In this document: positions 19,462-29,889 of the stretch, one piece after another
Layout of the letters: every line of letters starts with the position of its first letter
Position numbering within the stretch: position 1 is the first letter of the stretch
Assembly: GCA_963765875.1 (NCBI GenBank)
Contig: CAVXYK010000018.1
Location: 124,001-188,000, forward strand
Length of the DNA: 64,000 bases
Direction of reading: 5' to 3'
DNA from: JAWKOK01 sp963765875
GTDB lineage: Bacteria; Chloroflexota; Anaerolineae; Caldilineales; Caldilineaceae
Program-made: the position numbers and the translations under genes
The notes under the pieces: model-generated
Databases searched by the model: none
Seen by the model: the letters and a program-made list of their open reading frames with translations, nothing else
What the model was told of the DNA's origin: nothing

Positions 19462-20043
19462 ATGCCAGACCAATTTGTAGACAACGCCCAACAGAACATG
19501 GACGCTATTGAGGAACTGATCAAAGGCTTGCCCGGCATCAGTGGCTATATTGACAAGGAACTACGGCGCGATGCCGATAAGCGGCTGCGCATGATGATCG
19601 CCGATACGCTCGAAGCGCAAAAGCAGCGGCTGTTTGACATCCAGAAACGGCTGCTCTCCGGCGGCGGCCTGCGCTGGCTGGACGACGTAGATACTGCCGT
19701 CCAAAAGCTGCAAATCTTGATCGACCGTATCAAGACAGCCAGCTACGGCTACGCAGGCTTCTTCGATCCGGTTCGCATCAAGGAAGAGCAGTTGAACGCA
19801 CTGCACCGCTTCGATGTCGCCATGGCGACCGAAACCGGCAAGGTCGAAGGTGAGATCGATGGCCTGGAAGCAGCGATTGATGGCGGAGAACAAGACCTCG
19901 GACCGATCATTCGTGGGCTCACCAAGACGGTCGCCGATCTGAACCGACTCTTCGACCGTCGACACGAGGCCATCCTCGCGCCGGAGATTCTAACAGACAA
20001 ATATGCCCCAGTCATTGTAGAGGAAGATTCAGGGATAGAGTGA
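19462..20043 (+). CDS. Helical protein of unknown function in the SPFH operon
   Basis: 193 residues, rich in charged and Leu/Ile/Ala residues, predicted to be mostly alpha-helical with coiled-coil character (NAQQNMDAIEELIKGLPG, RRDADKRLRMMIADTLEAQK, TGKVEGEIDGLEAAIDGGE). There is no signal peptide, membrane helix or cysteine motif. I do not recognise the family. It starts at 19462 with AGGGGGAC upstream and lies between the zinc-ribbon and SPFH genes. It may be a soluble partner or scaffold of the SPFH protein; that is inference from position only. Confidence 0.75.
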   Translation: MPDQFVDNAQQNMDAIEELIKGLPGISGYIDKELRRDADKRLRMMIADTLEAQKQRLFDIQKRLLSGGGLRWLDDVDTAVQKLQILIDRIKTASYGYAGFFDPVRIKEEQLNALHRFDVAMATETGKVEGEIDGLEAAIDGGEQDLGPIIRGLTKTVADLNRLFDRRHEAILAPEILTDKYAPVIVEEDSGIE

Positions 20044-20140
20044 CTTGAGATTTGGGATTGGTGATTAGCGCATGGCATCCGCCCCAATCACCAATCTCCA
20101 ATCCCTGATCACTACCCCTCACACAAGGAGAAGCACCACC
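20044..20140. repeat. Gap with near-perfect inverted repeat
   Basis: GAGATTTGGGATTGGTGATT (20047-20066) pairs with AATCACCAATCTCCAATCCC (20086-20105) with few mismatches. Ribosome site AAGGAG follows, ahead of the SPFH start at 20141. Confidence 0.7.
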
Positions 20141-21196
20141 ATGGCAAGAATCATTGACGTCATTGAAGCCCCAAATCAAGGTCCTAGCGAGTTGGTTGTC
20201 CGCAAACCCGAGGTCGGAGCGGGCGACTTCCGCATGGGCAGCCAGGTCATCGTACGCGAAAGCCAGCGCAGCGTCTTCTATCGGGATGGTAAGTCCCTGG
20301 ATGAATTTGGCCCGGGTCGCCACACCATCACGACCGCCAATTTGCCCTTTCTCTCCAACCTGCTGCGCCTGGGCACCAGCGGTGCTGACATCTTCACGGC
20401 TGAAGTCTACTTCGTCAACATGCGCGAATTCACTGATCTCAAATGGGGTACGCCTCAACCGATCACATTGCGCGACAGCGAACTGGGCATGGCACGTCTG
20501 CGCGGCTTCGGCCAGTACACCATGCAGGTCGCCGATCCCAAACGCTTTGTCGACCAGATCGTCGGCACCCAGGGTATCTATCAGACCAGTCAGATCGAAG
20601 ACTACCTTCGTGGTGTCGTCATCAGCCGCATGACCGACGTGCTGGGCGAGAACATGACCAGCATTTTCGATCTCGCCAGCCAGTTCGATGAGCTTAGCGC
20701 GGCCGTCCGCGCCAAGATTCAAGATGATTTCTTGGCCATGGGCATCGCGCTCAAGCAATTCTTGATCGTCTCGCTTAACCCGACTGACGAGACGGCCGAG
20801 GCGATCGACGAACGTGCGGCCATGGGCGCCATCGGCAACATGGACGCCTACATGAAATTCAAGGCAGCCCAGGCCATCGGCGATGCTGCCCAGAATCCGG
20901 GCGGCGGTGGAGCCAGTGAAGGGCTTGGGCTTGGCGCAGGTATCGGCATGGGCGCAGGCATGGCCGGCATGATCGCCAACGCCATGTCGCCGCAGCAACA
21001 GGCCCAGCAGGCGCCTCAAGCAGCGGGCGCGCCTGCCACCCCTGACGTCATGACGCTGGAAGAGGCCGCCGCCTACCTCAAGGTTTCGACTGCCGACGTG
21101 CAGGCCGTCATCGATGCCGGCGAGTTGAAGGCTCGCCAGATCGGCAGCTCCTATCGCATCAGCAAGTCGGCCATTGATGCGTTCTTGGCCGGATAG
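20141..21196 (+). CDS. SPFH-domain protein with C-terminal excisionase-type HTH
   Basis: 351 residues. Residues 1-240 are an SPFH domain of the virion-core/YdjI type: GSQVIVRESQRSVFYRDGK, FGPGRHTITTANLPFL, then RGFGQYTMQVADPKRFVDQIVG. A Gly/Ala/Gln-rich linker follows (GLGLGAGIGMGAGMAGM, MSPQQQAQQAPQAAGA). The last 50 residues are an HTH_17 excisionase-like domain (MTLEEAAAYLKVSTADVQAV, ARQIGSSYRISKSAIDAFL). SPFH proteins form membrane-associated rings. The fused HTH, normally DNA-binding, is unusual and may instead bind a protein. It is the last gene of the operon before a strong terminator. Confidence 0.9.
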   Translation: MARIIDVIEAPNQGPSELVVRKPEVGAGDFRMGSQVIVRESQRSVFYRDGKSLDEFGPGRHTITTANLPFLSNLLRLGTSGADIFTAEVYFVNMREFTDLKWGTPQPITLRDSELGMARLRGFGQYTMQVADPKRFVDQIVGTQGIYQTSQIEDYLRGVVISRMTDVLGENMTSIFDLASQFDELSAAVRAKIQDDFLAMGIALKQFLIVSLNPTDETAEAIDERAAMGAIGNMDAYMKFKAAQAIGDAAQNPGGGGASEGLGLGAGIGMGAGMAGMIANAMSPQQQAQQAPQAAGAPATPDVMTLEEAAAYLKVSTADVQAVIDAGELKARQIGSSYRISKSAIDAFLAG

Positions 21197-21594
21197 AGAA
21201 GTATTCGGACGGCGCCGGTTTCGGCACAACCTATATTTGTAAACGCACAAGCAGATGCCCTGGGAATCCGGATTCCCCAGGGCATCTGCTTTTTCCGCTC
21301 AAGTACCAATTCGGATACACGAACTTGACGATATATCTGGCCCCGCACACCCGAAAAACCACAGTTGACAGAAACTCGCTGTCAGGCAAAATGCCCCTCG
21401 CTCATCATGAAATTTTTACAAATTTTCTTATCTTAATTGTCTTTTTAACGTTTTCTGAACGTATGGGCTGATACCCTCAGAGTCCCGACACGCAAGAACT
21501 CCCCGCGATAGTAGTGACCAATGGTACGGGCGCGGGGCAACGACCATTGGAGAACAAGATAGAGCGGCGACCCCCACATGGAGGAACCAAAAGC
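21197..21594. other. Intergenic region before the giant secreted protein gene
   Basis: Besides the terminator at 21251-21294, this holds an AT-rich stretch (about 21405-21455) likely to contain the promoter of the next gene. TTGTCT near 21438 and TATGGG near 21464 are too far apart to call with confidence. A ribosome site (GGAGGAAC) lies right before the start at 21595. Confidence 0.5.
21251..21294 (+). terminator. Strong intrinsic terminator closing the SPFH operon
   Basis: GCAGATGCCCTGGGAATCC pairs with GGATTCCCCAGGGCATCTGC (one bulged base), followed by TTTTT. Confidence 0.95.
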
Positions 21595-24500
21595 ATGACA
21601 TTAGGCCACTTTCACAGGCTGTTCGCGATCATCTTGGCGACAGCCCTGTTGCTATCACAGGTTACCAACGGATTCGCACAATCTACGGACACGCCTTCGG
21701 GCACGCAAACAGTCGACGCACCACAGGCCGGCGATCCGGATGAATGCATCAATCCGCTCAAGATCGCACACATCGCAGCCACCATTGCCAGCCTACTCCC
21801 CATCCCTTTCGTAGGCACGGCAGGAGATTTGGCCGAATATGGTCTTAATCTGGCTCTAAAAACCTGTGAGCCGGTCCTGGATGCGCCAAGCAACAAGGTG
21901 TTTCGATCCACGAAAAGACGCCGATATCGACAGCGATCCCTGTACGCAACATCTCTATCTGCCGCTCTCGGACGATGATGCAGAGCTGATTGTGCTGGAT
22001 CGCCAGATCATCGAGGAAGTCATTGATGAGATCGACAATGATCCGCGGATCGACATGCCGCTCACCTTGCTCAAAGCCCTGCGCGATCAGCTGGAAAGCA
22101 AGTATGGCCGCTTCGAATCTGAGAAGCAGGGCGAGTACGTCAACATTTACGGCATCGTCTTCTCCGGCTCTGACCATAAGGTCAATTGGGGCGATTTTGG
22201 TTCCCCGAAAGTCTATCACTACAACTCGGACGTTCGCGTCGAGATGCAACATGGCGGCGAGCGCATCAATGACGACTATGTGCGTTTCCGTACGGGCAGC
22301 TATTCGGTACTATGGCGCGGCAATACGACGATTTCGGGTCTGGATTTTGTCTATATCCCCGGCCTACCGGATAACCCGGCCACCGACAAGGCCCAGCGAG
22401 AGGCAGCCGAACAGGTTGTCAAGAAGTCGGTGAAGGAGGCAGCCAAGAAGGCTGTCGAGCGAGGCTCGCGCGAGTTTGCAGAGAAGACAGCCAAGGAGAC
22501 GATGAAGGAGTTTGCCGAGGAAGTCGCCAAGGAGGTCGCTTTCAAGACGATTGAAGAGGTCGTCTTCGGCATGCTCGACGAGTACTACTCGTTGGGCGCC
22601 CCTCATGGCGTCTTCATCAACGATACGCAGGGCATTTACGTTCTGGATAGCACCCCGCCGACCATCAGCGGCGCAGACCCGGTGACGGTCGAGGCGCTGG
22701 AGCCGGGCGGCATCTCCTCCGGCAAACACATCGGCACGTTGCGAGAGGCGCTGATCGTCAACGACGACTGTGACCTCGACCCGCAGCTGACCTACAGTAC
22801 GCCGAGCTTCTGGCCCCTGGGTGAGACCAACGAAATTGTCTGGACCGCCACCGATGACGGGGCCAAAGATGAGAACGGCGGACGCAACAGCACACAAGCC
22901 ACCCAACAGGTCCGCGTCGTCGACACCAAGCCGCCCATCCTGGTGGCCCCGCCGCCGGTAATCATGGAAGGCACAGGGGCCATGGACGTGCCACTGGGCC
23001 AGCCTCAGGTCTTCGATGTGGCCGACCTGCGCTCGACTGTCAGCAACGACGCTCCGGCCCAGTTCATGCCCGGCGTCTACCGGATCCTCTGGCGGGCCAC
23101 TGACGGTTCCGGAAACATCTCCGAGCCGACCAGCGACTCCGAACAGATCGTCAATATCAAAGCGCCGGGCACCAATATCCTGCCGACCGCTTCCCCGCAG
23201 ACCGGCGAGCAACGCGATCGACGCCATCGCCGACGAGCCGACCAAGATCACCGTGCGCGGCCAGGACGGCAACACCCCGCCCGATCCGCTCTGGTTCTCC
23301 ATCGAAAACCAGCCGGACCACGGCTATTTCATTGCGCCGCTCTACCCCTACTTCATCGAAGACTACCGCATGGCCGCACGCTACAGCCCGACCATCGCGG
23401 CCAAAGAAGGCGAGGATTTCGCCTGGGAATTGGCGTCAGACACCAGCAAGATGCGCGACTATATGAAGCAGATCTGCGCAGAGGACATCAACCGCACGGA
23501 TCTGCCCAAGGACTTTGTCAGTTGGGGCGGCACACAGAAGTACATCGCCGTCAATGACCAAGGCTACACCTTCATCCATGATTCGGCCTACCGCAAATGC
23601 ACGCCCGGTGGCAGCACCATCGCGCCCTACACCACACCGCGCATCTCGGTCTGGGACAAGGAGGGCGTCTATGTGGGCGAACTGGAGCGAAGCAGCGACA
23701 GCCGCCCCCTGCGCGACATCAACTTCAATGTCGCCAGCGGCACCATCCTTGCCGTGAGCAGTGACGGCAGTTCCACCGGCAACAGCCTGGTCGATGTCTC
23801 GACCATCCAACTGGACAACCCCGATCAGCCCATCGTCAATAAACAGACCTACTCGCTCTGGAACGAGATCAACGACATTTTCGTGGGCGAGGCCAACAAG
23901 CGTCGCGGCCCCGAATACAAGAACGCTGGATCGGCAGCCTGGGATGATGCCAACGACGTGCTCTACGTCATCGGCGATCGAAACCAGAACCTCAAGGGGA
24001 TGGCCGCCTTCTCGCCGGCAGAGTGCAACAATACCACCGGACGCGGTCCTGAAGATTGTCTGGACTTGCTGGGTGTTCAGGTCTACTCAATATCCATTGT
24101 TCAGTCCACCAAAATCGATGATTATCCCGGTTTTGGCGTCGACGCGATGAGGCTTGCGCAGATCAGAGATATCACAGTGGATAGCCAGGGCCATGTCTAC
24201 ATCCTGGTCAAGAAGGAGGCCGGCACTGGAAACTTTGACCGCATCTACAAATTTGCCCCGGCCGTCAAGAACCCCGACGGCACAACGACATTGGGTGACT
24301 TTATGGGCTGGCTGGGCAAATGTGAGGACGGCCCCAACTGCAACTACATCGGTCAACATAGCATCGGCTTCACCTGCACGGACGACACCTGCGGCGTGCC
24401 CAACGGCAGCAGCGGCGACCGACCCGGACAGTTCGACAGTGCCGCAGCCATCGCCATGGATCCCAACGACGTGCTCTACGTGGCCGACACCGGCAATTCA

Positions 24501-26955
24501 CGGGTCCAGCGCTTCAACAGCGACGGGCTCTTCGCCGGCGAAGCGCGTTCAACCGGCGACGGCACTGGCTTTGTGTTGGGTGATTTCGGTCGCCCCAACA
24601 ACATCGCCGTCAACAGCGGCAGCTTCTATGTCATCGACGGTCAGCGTGAAATCGTGCACGTCTTCGACGCTGCCGTGATTCACGGCATCGACGACACCTC
24701 GGCTTGGGTCGAATACCAGTCGGACAGCAACTTCAGAGGCATGGACCGCTTCACCTTCCTGGCCAGCGACGGTTTCCGCACCGCTGACGGCGACGTGCTC
24801 TCCAGCCCGCCGGCCACGGTCGAGATCAATGTGGCACGCAACTTCCGACCGCCCCAGGCCCAGCCGCGGCTGAGCGCAGTCACTCCCGAGGACACGCCGG
24901 TGGCCGTGACCCTGGAAGGGTCCGATCTCGACGGCGACAATCTCACCTTCGAAGTGACCCTCAATCCGGTACGCGGCGACCTGAGCGGCACGCCGCCCAA
25001 TCTGACCTATACGCCCGATCCGCACTACAGCGGGACAGACGCCTTCGAGTTTGTGGCCATCGACGACTCAGGCCATCCGGACAATCGGTCGGAGCCGGAG
25101 ACGTTCAACCTCACAATCAAACCGCTTAACGATACGCCGATTGTGACATTCGACGATGACGAACTGCGTACCGGTATCGGCTATCCGCTCACAATCAATC
25201 TCAGCATCTTCGATCCTGACCGGGATGAGACCCACACGGTAGAAGTCGATCTGGGGTGATGGGACGGTGGAAACCCAGGGCAAGGTGATGGACGACGGTT
25301 CGCCCACCGGACCGATGCTGATCCAGGGTGTTGATGGTGACGGCAAAGTGTTTGCCTATCACACCTACAGCGGCAGCGGACCCTACACGGTGAAGGTCTG
25401 TGTCACTGATAGCAGCGACGCCACCGGGTGTGCAGAGAAACAGGCCCGGCTGTCGCAGATGGTTGACATCGCCATCGAGCATGACGGTCCGAGCGTTGTA
25501 TCAGAGAATGCATCCGGGGCCAGTTACAACATCTTCGTCACCAATCAGAAGCCGCCCAGCGGCAATGGCTTCACGGCAAACGGCGTTGTCGTCACCCAGA
25601 CCTTCCCCGAGGGTCTGCGCTTCTCGGGCACTGTCGAGAATGGCGCTCCCTGTGCAGTCGAAGGAGATACGCTGCGTTGTTCGGTCGGCTCACTCACGCC
25701 GGATCAGCGGAATGTGATTAACGTCGGCATCAGCTTTGAAGAGACAACGACGGCAGGGACCGTCTACACGACCGAGGCCGAAGCCACCCAGAACGGCGAG
25801 GATCCGATCCCGGAGAACAATGTACTGACCACCGAGTTGACCATCGTGCGCGCGGCTGACTTCATCGTGGACTCCTACAAAGACCTGACCGATAGCTCGC
25901 CCGGCGATGGTCTCTGTCGCACCTCTGAAGAGACCTGCACGGTCAGAGCAGCGGTGCAGGAGAGCAATGCGCTGGCGGGCAAGCAGTCGATTGCGCTTTC
26001 CTACGGCGTCTACTTGCTGAATCCGCCGGTCTCCGGTCCGTCATCGACTGTCGAACCACAGCAGGAAGGTGATGCGATCAGCGGCGATCTGGATATCCGT
26101 GACGATGTGGCGATCTACGGTCTGAGCGCCGAAAATACAGTCCTTCAGGCCAACGGTTTCGACCGTCTCTTCGAGGTTCATAGTGACGGCGCCCTCTATC
26201 TGGAAAAGACCATGCTGACCGGCGGGCGTCCGCTGAATTCGGCCGAAGGTGGCGGGATCTACAACAACGGCGGCGATGTTACCCTCAAACATGTCTCGAT
26301 CATCGGTAACGGCAGCCCAACCGGCGGCGGCATCACCAATGGCGGAACCATGCTCATCAGTGAGAGTTCGGTCACCGGCAACACGGCCGACGGCAATGGT
26401 GGCGGCATTCAGAATCTTGCCCAGCTCGAATTGCGCAATGTCACACTGAGCGGAAACCGCGCTCGAAAGGGCGGCGGCATCGAAGCCGGCCAGGGGAGTG
26501 CGCGGTTGGAGAATGTTACGTTGACAGGCAATGTCGCTTCGTCCAGCGGCGGCGGCATCAGCGCCTCTGGTGACGGCGTAGTGGCCGTCAACAGCATCAT
26601 TGCCGGCAACGATGCGCCGGCCGGTCCGGCCTGTAGCTCCGCCTTCCGTTCCGAAGGACACAACCTGATCGACAGTCTACAGGATTGCTCGGTCCTGGGC
26701 GATACAGGCAGCAACATCGTGGGCGAGAACGCTGAGCTGAGAGCGCTCGATCTGAACAGCGCCAGCACCTTCTCGCAGACACCCGTCGCCGACAGTCGAG
26801 CCATCGACAGCGGCACATGCCGCCTGGAGATCGATCAGCGAGGCATGGCCCGGCCCTCCGGCAATGGCTGTGATATCGGGTCCATCGAGTATGGCTCAGA
26901 GGATGTGATCGAACAACCGAAACGACGAATCCATCTCCCGATCGTTATGCGCTAG
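21595..26955 (+). CDS. Giant secreted multidomain protein (NHL, Ig-like, DUF11, beta-helix), frameshifted
   Basis: About 1,785 residues once three frame breaks are joined: an extra A at 21913-21916, an extra G at 23204-23205 and an extra G at 25253-25256 (which restores VEVDLGDGTVETQG). In order: signal peptide (LFAIILATALLLSQVTNGFAQ); a Lys/Glu-rich helical stretch (QREAAEQVVKKSVKEAAKKA); HYR-like domains (DTKPPILVAPPPVIMEGTGA); NHL-type repeats (IAMDPNDVLYVADTGNSRVQ); cadherin-like Ig domains (LTYTPDPHYSGTDAFEFVAI); a DUF11-like domain; a CSLREA-like segment; a right-handed beta-helix (GGGIYNNGGDVTLKHVSIIG). The C terminus is RRIHLPIVMR, shared in style with the protein at 55423-57096. It is probably an adhesin or surface protein. 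Confidence 0.85.
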
Positions 26956-26975
26956 ATCTGTGTAAATATCGCAAT

Positions 26976-27012
26976 GAAGAAGCCAGACTCTCCTGGAGAG
27001 TCTGGCTTCTTC
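26976..27012. terminator. Perfect hairpin after giant secreted protein gene
   Basis: GAAGAAGCCAGACTCTCC pairs perfectly with GGAGAGTCTGGCTTCTTC around a single T. Only a weak T-tract follows (TCGATCTT). Confidence 0.8.
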
Positions 27013-27126
27013 GATCTTGGAAGACGGCACGGTCCCAAGTCGATTGACGTAGGTATCGCTACAGTCAAACAGCGGCTCGGTGTGACAAAGTAAAGACAGC
27101 AAAACGTTTCTGCGACGGAGGTGAGC

Positions 27127-27603
27127 ATGTTTGATGGAATTCAGAAGATTGCTTCCAGCTACAGCAGCCTCCGTGGATATCAAAATCCACGGGGCGTACG
27201 AGCATTGATCGCCTGCACGGCATTCGGGCTAGCTCTGTTTCTGGCAGGCTGCTTGGCCGATCCGAACATCGTTGCCGCGCCCAACGAACCGATTCCGCAG
27301 ACGCCGCCCCCCTTGCCCTTTGAGGACAACCCCGATCCAACGCTCTGCGGCATCCCGACTCAGGACGACCGAAAAGGCATCGCCCACGGCGAGATTGAAG
27401 GCGAGCCGGCAGCACCGATCATCTATCTCTATGAGAGTCACGTTCGTCAGCGCATTACAGGACAGATCTACCCCGGCGCTGAAGTGCAGATTCTTCTAAA
27501 CCAGAGCAATCCTACCCTCGACTACTATTTTGTGAAGACGGTCAATGTGGAGCCGTCCCAGGAGGGATGGATCCCGGCGCCGTTTGTGGCCGTTGGACCG
27601 TAA
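27127..27603 (+). CDS. Secreted lipoprotein of unknown function
   Basis: 158 residues. A long, basic n-region (SSLRGYQNPRGVRALIA) leads to a hydrophobic core and the lipobox LFLAGC, so the mature protein begins with a lipidated cysteine near residue 42. A Pro-rich spacer (NEPIPQTPPPLPFEDNPDP) precedes a small beta-rich region (ITGQIYPGAEVQILLNQS, SQEGWIPAPFVAV) resembling an SH3-like fold. The start at 27127 has GGAGGTG six bases upstream. I do not recognise the family. It follows the giant secreted protein with a hairpin in between. Confidence 0.75.
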   Translation: MFDGIQKIASSYSSLRGYQNPRGVRALIACTAFGLALFLAGCLADPNIVAAPNEPIPQTPPPLPFEDNPDPTLCGIPTQDDRKGIAHGEIEGEPAAPIIYLYESHVRQRITGQIYPGAEVQILLNQSNPTLDYYFVKTVNVEPSQEGWIPAPFVAVGP

Positions 27604-27705
27604 AGAGGCACAGCAACGCCCGGCTCAGCCAGACGGATTACCGATCCGTCCTACAAAATATGCGGCGAGTTTCTGTAGGGTGGAATGGCATTCCGCCCAG
27701 CCTCG

Positions 27706-28566
27706 CTAGGTCAGCCGATAGAACCGCTGCGCATTGCGCCGAAACAGCTTGTCCTGCGCCTCCGCCCCAAGATCTGCTGTCGCCCAGGCCAATATCTCAA
27801 CCCAATCCGTGTATGTCGTCGCCAGTAGCGAGACCGGCCAGTCGCCGCCGTACATGACGCGATCGATGCCGAATGCCTCGATGACATGATCGATGTAGGG
27901 CTTCAGATCCTCGCGGGTCCAGGCCTCGAGATCTGCCTCGGTTGCCAACCCGGAGATCTTGCACTCGACGTTGGGATAGGCAGCCAGATGCGTGATCTGG
28001 GCGGCCCACGGCTCCATCAGACCCGCCGCGATGTCCGGCTTGGAGATGTGATCCACCACAAACGATACATCCGGGCACTGGTCGACTAGCGCGAGGACAT
28101 CACCAAGCTGATGATGGATTGAGCAAATATCGAAGCTGAAGCCATATGCCGGCAGCAGTTGCACACCCTCGACAAAACCCGGCCGAATCGAGAAGCCGGG
28201 CTCCTCCGACTGAATCATACGCCGGATGCCCTTGACCAATGGATTCTCCGCCAGCGCTGCCAGAGGCTCCCGCACCGCCTCGCCAAGCTCAAGCGGGACA
28301 GAGGCGACGATCCCCTGGATGCGCGGCTCGTGCTCGGCCAGCGACGTGACCCAGTCGACCTCTGCCAATGAATGATCCGGGTCGCAGCCGGCCTCTACAA
28401 AGACGATGCCGTCCAGGTTGAGCGAATCGGCCTGCTTGGCCACATCGCTCGGCAGATGCGCGTTGCCGATAGCAGGCGCGTTGGCCAACCAACTGTAGGG
28501 CAAGTTGTCGGGATCCCAGAAGTGTACGTGGGTGTCGATGATGGATAGGGGCATGGTTGATGACAT
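27706..28566 (-). CDS. Amidohydrolase, L-fucono-1,5-lactonase-like
   Basis: 286-residue TIM-barrel hydrolase of the amidohydrolase-2 family. It has the IIDTHVHFWDP metal motif, VEAGCDPDHSLAEVDWV, the barrel-lining FVVDHISKPDI, and the C-terminal DRVMYGGDWPVSL aspartate. This set is typical of lactonases such as L-fucono-, L-rhamnono- and galactono-lactonases. AAAAGGA lies right before the start. It is followed on the same strand by a hydroxyacid dehydrogenase, an L-fuconate dehydratase and an SDR gene, so L-fuconolactone is the most likely substrate; the exact sugar is inferred from context. Confidence 0.88.
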   Translation of the reverse strand: MSSTMPLSIIDTHVHFWDPDNLPYSWLANAPAIGNAHLPSDVAKQADSLNLDGIVFVEAGCDPDHSLAEVDWVTSLAEHEPRIQGIVASVPLELGEAVREPLAALAENPLVKGIRRMIQSEEPGFSIRPGFVEGVQLLPAYGFSFDICSIHHQLGDVLALVDQCPDVSFVVDHISKPDIAAGLMEPWAAQITHLAAYPNVECKISGLATEADLEAWTREDLKPYIDHVIEAFGIDRVMYGGDWPVSLLATTYTDWVEILAWATADLGAEAQDKLFRRNAQRFYRLT

Positions 28567-28673
28567 GGTTTTTCCTTTTCAATCTGGATTATTTTTTACC
28601 ACAGAGGAACGGAGGGGGCACAGAGAACCACAGAGAAGAACACTCGGTATCTTTTCCGTACGTTTCCGTCTGT

Positions 28674-29634
28674 TTACCCACGATTCTCTGGAATGACCGG
28701 ACTCAACAGCGGTTCGCCCCTCAGCCCTGCCAGCAGGTTGTCGATACCACGTTGAACCATGCCGTCGCGCGTCTGGAGCGTGGCGCTGCCGAGATGGGGT
28801 GTGATCACGACGTTGTCCATGGTCAACAGTGGATGGTCACGCGGCAGTGGCTCCGGTTCGGTGACATCGAGCGCAGCGCCCGCAATCCAGCCGGCCTGGA
28901 GCGCCTCGACCAATGCTTCGTGGTCGACCACGCCGCCACGGGCCATGTTGATGAGAAATGCCGTCTCCTTCATCTGCCGCAATTCGTCCCGCCCGATCAG
29001 GTTGCGGGTCTCGTCGGTCATCGGCACGTTGAGCGAGACAAAATCTGAAGCAGTCAGCAGTTCGGGCAGCGTGGCATAGGAGACGCCCAGCTCCGCCTCG
29101 GCCTGCAGATCCCGGTTGCGGTTGTGGTAGAGCACGGGCATGTCGAAACCGCCGGCTCGTTTGGCCACCTGCCGACCGATCGCACCCATGCCAATGATCC
29201 CAAGCGTAGAGCCGTGGACTTCAGCCCCATTGAGAATAAACGGATCATAGAATGTAAACTCGGGGCTACGCGCGTGGCGATCACCGATCACCAGATTGCG
29301 AGCCACGGCCATGAGGATGGCAAAGGTCAGGTCGGCAGTGGCCCCATCGACAAAGCCGGGCGTGTTGCCGACCGGGATGCCGCGAGCCGCAGCGTCATCG
29401 ATGATGATGTGATCCACGCCTACGCCGGTGTTGCTGATCACGCGCAGATTGGGCATGGAGTCCATCACGCTACCGTCGACCAACGGATGCCCCATCAGCC
29501 AGAGCCCTTCAGCCGCCTGAAGCAGCGCCGGATCAGTGTCGTCGCCATGCCAGACCGCCACATCAAATTGGCCTCCAGCTCATTGCCAAATAGCGTTCGT
29601 TCGGTTCGGTGTTGCAGAGCACTTGTAATGGCAT
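28674..29634 (-). CDS. D-2-hydroxyacid dehydrogenase, frameshifted near its start
   Basis: An NAD-dependent dehydrogenase of the D-isomer 2-hydroxyacid family (glyoxylate/hydroxypyruvate reductase-like), about 320 residues. NAD-binding GSTLGIIGMGAIGRQVAKR, the catalytic arginine in INMARGGVVDHEAL and the histidine in VVITPHLGSAT are present. The first codons are in two other frames: starting at 29634, MPLQVLCNTEPNERY continues as FGNELEAN and then FDVAVWHGDD if one T (coding strand) is added in each of two short runs, near 29589 and 29567. It lies in the fucose-type cluster, where it may reduce a 2-keto acid product. Confidence 0.9.
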
Positions 29635-29889
29635 GATAGATATCCTTTCTTCACGAACTCACTACGATTCATTCTAGCTTTGAGCGACCGCAGATTTGGC
29701 AATTCAGACCGGACGTTCTTTGGGTTCGTCCAGAAACAAGTTCTCGTTTTCGAGCTCGACCTACGAATGCCGTGTAGGGCGGAATGACATTCCGCCTGGC
29801 TGGGCCAAGCTCAGCTAGGCTGGTCGGATTGCCAATCCGACCTACGAAACTCACTGGGCCGTTCGCACGTGGGCGTGCGAACCAAGCAT
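29635..29889. repeat. Intergenic region with palindromic repeats
   Basis: Two hairpins of the GGCGGAATGACATTCCGCC / GGTCGGATTGCCAATCCGACC type lie at about 29775-29850. They match the style of the palindromes near 18653, 27678 and 53178. No gene is seen. Confidence 0.6.

Noticed and set aside
20012..21250. Minus-strand open frame of about 412 codons opposite the SPFH gene
   Set aside because: It spans a terminator and an intergenic repeat and yields Asp/His/Arg-rich mirror sequence with no domain; the SPFH protein explains the region.
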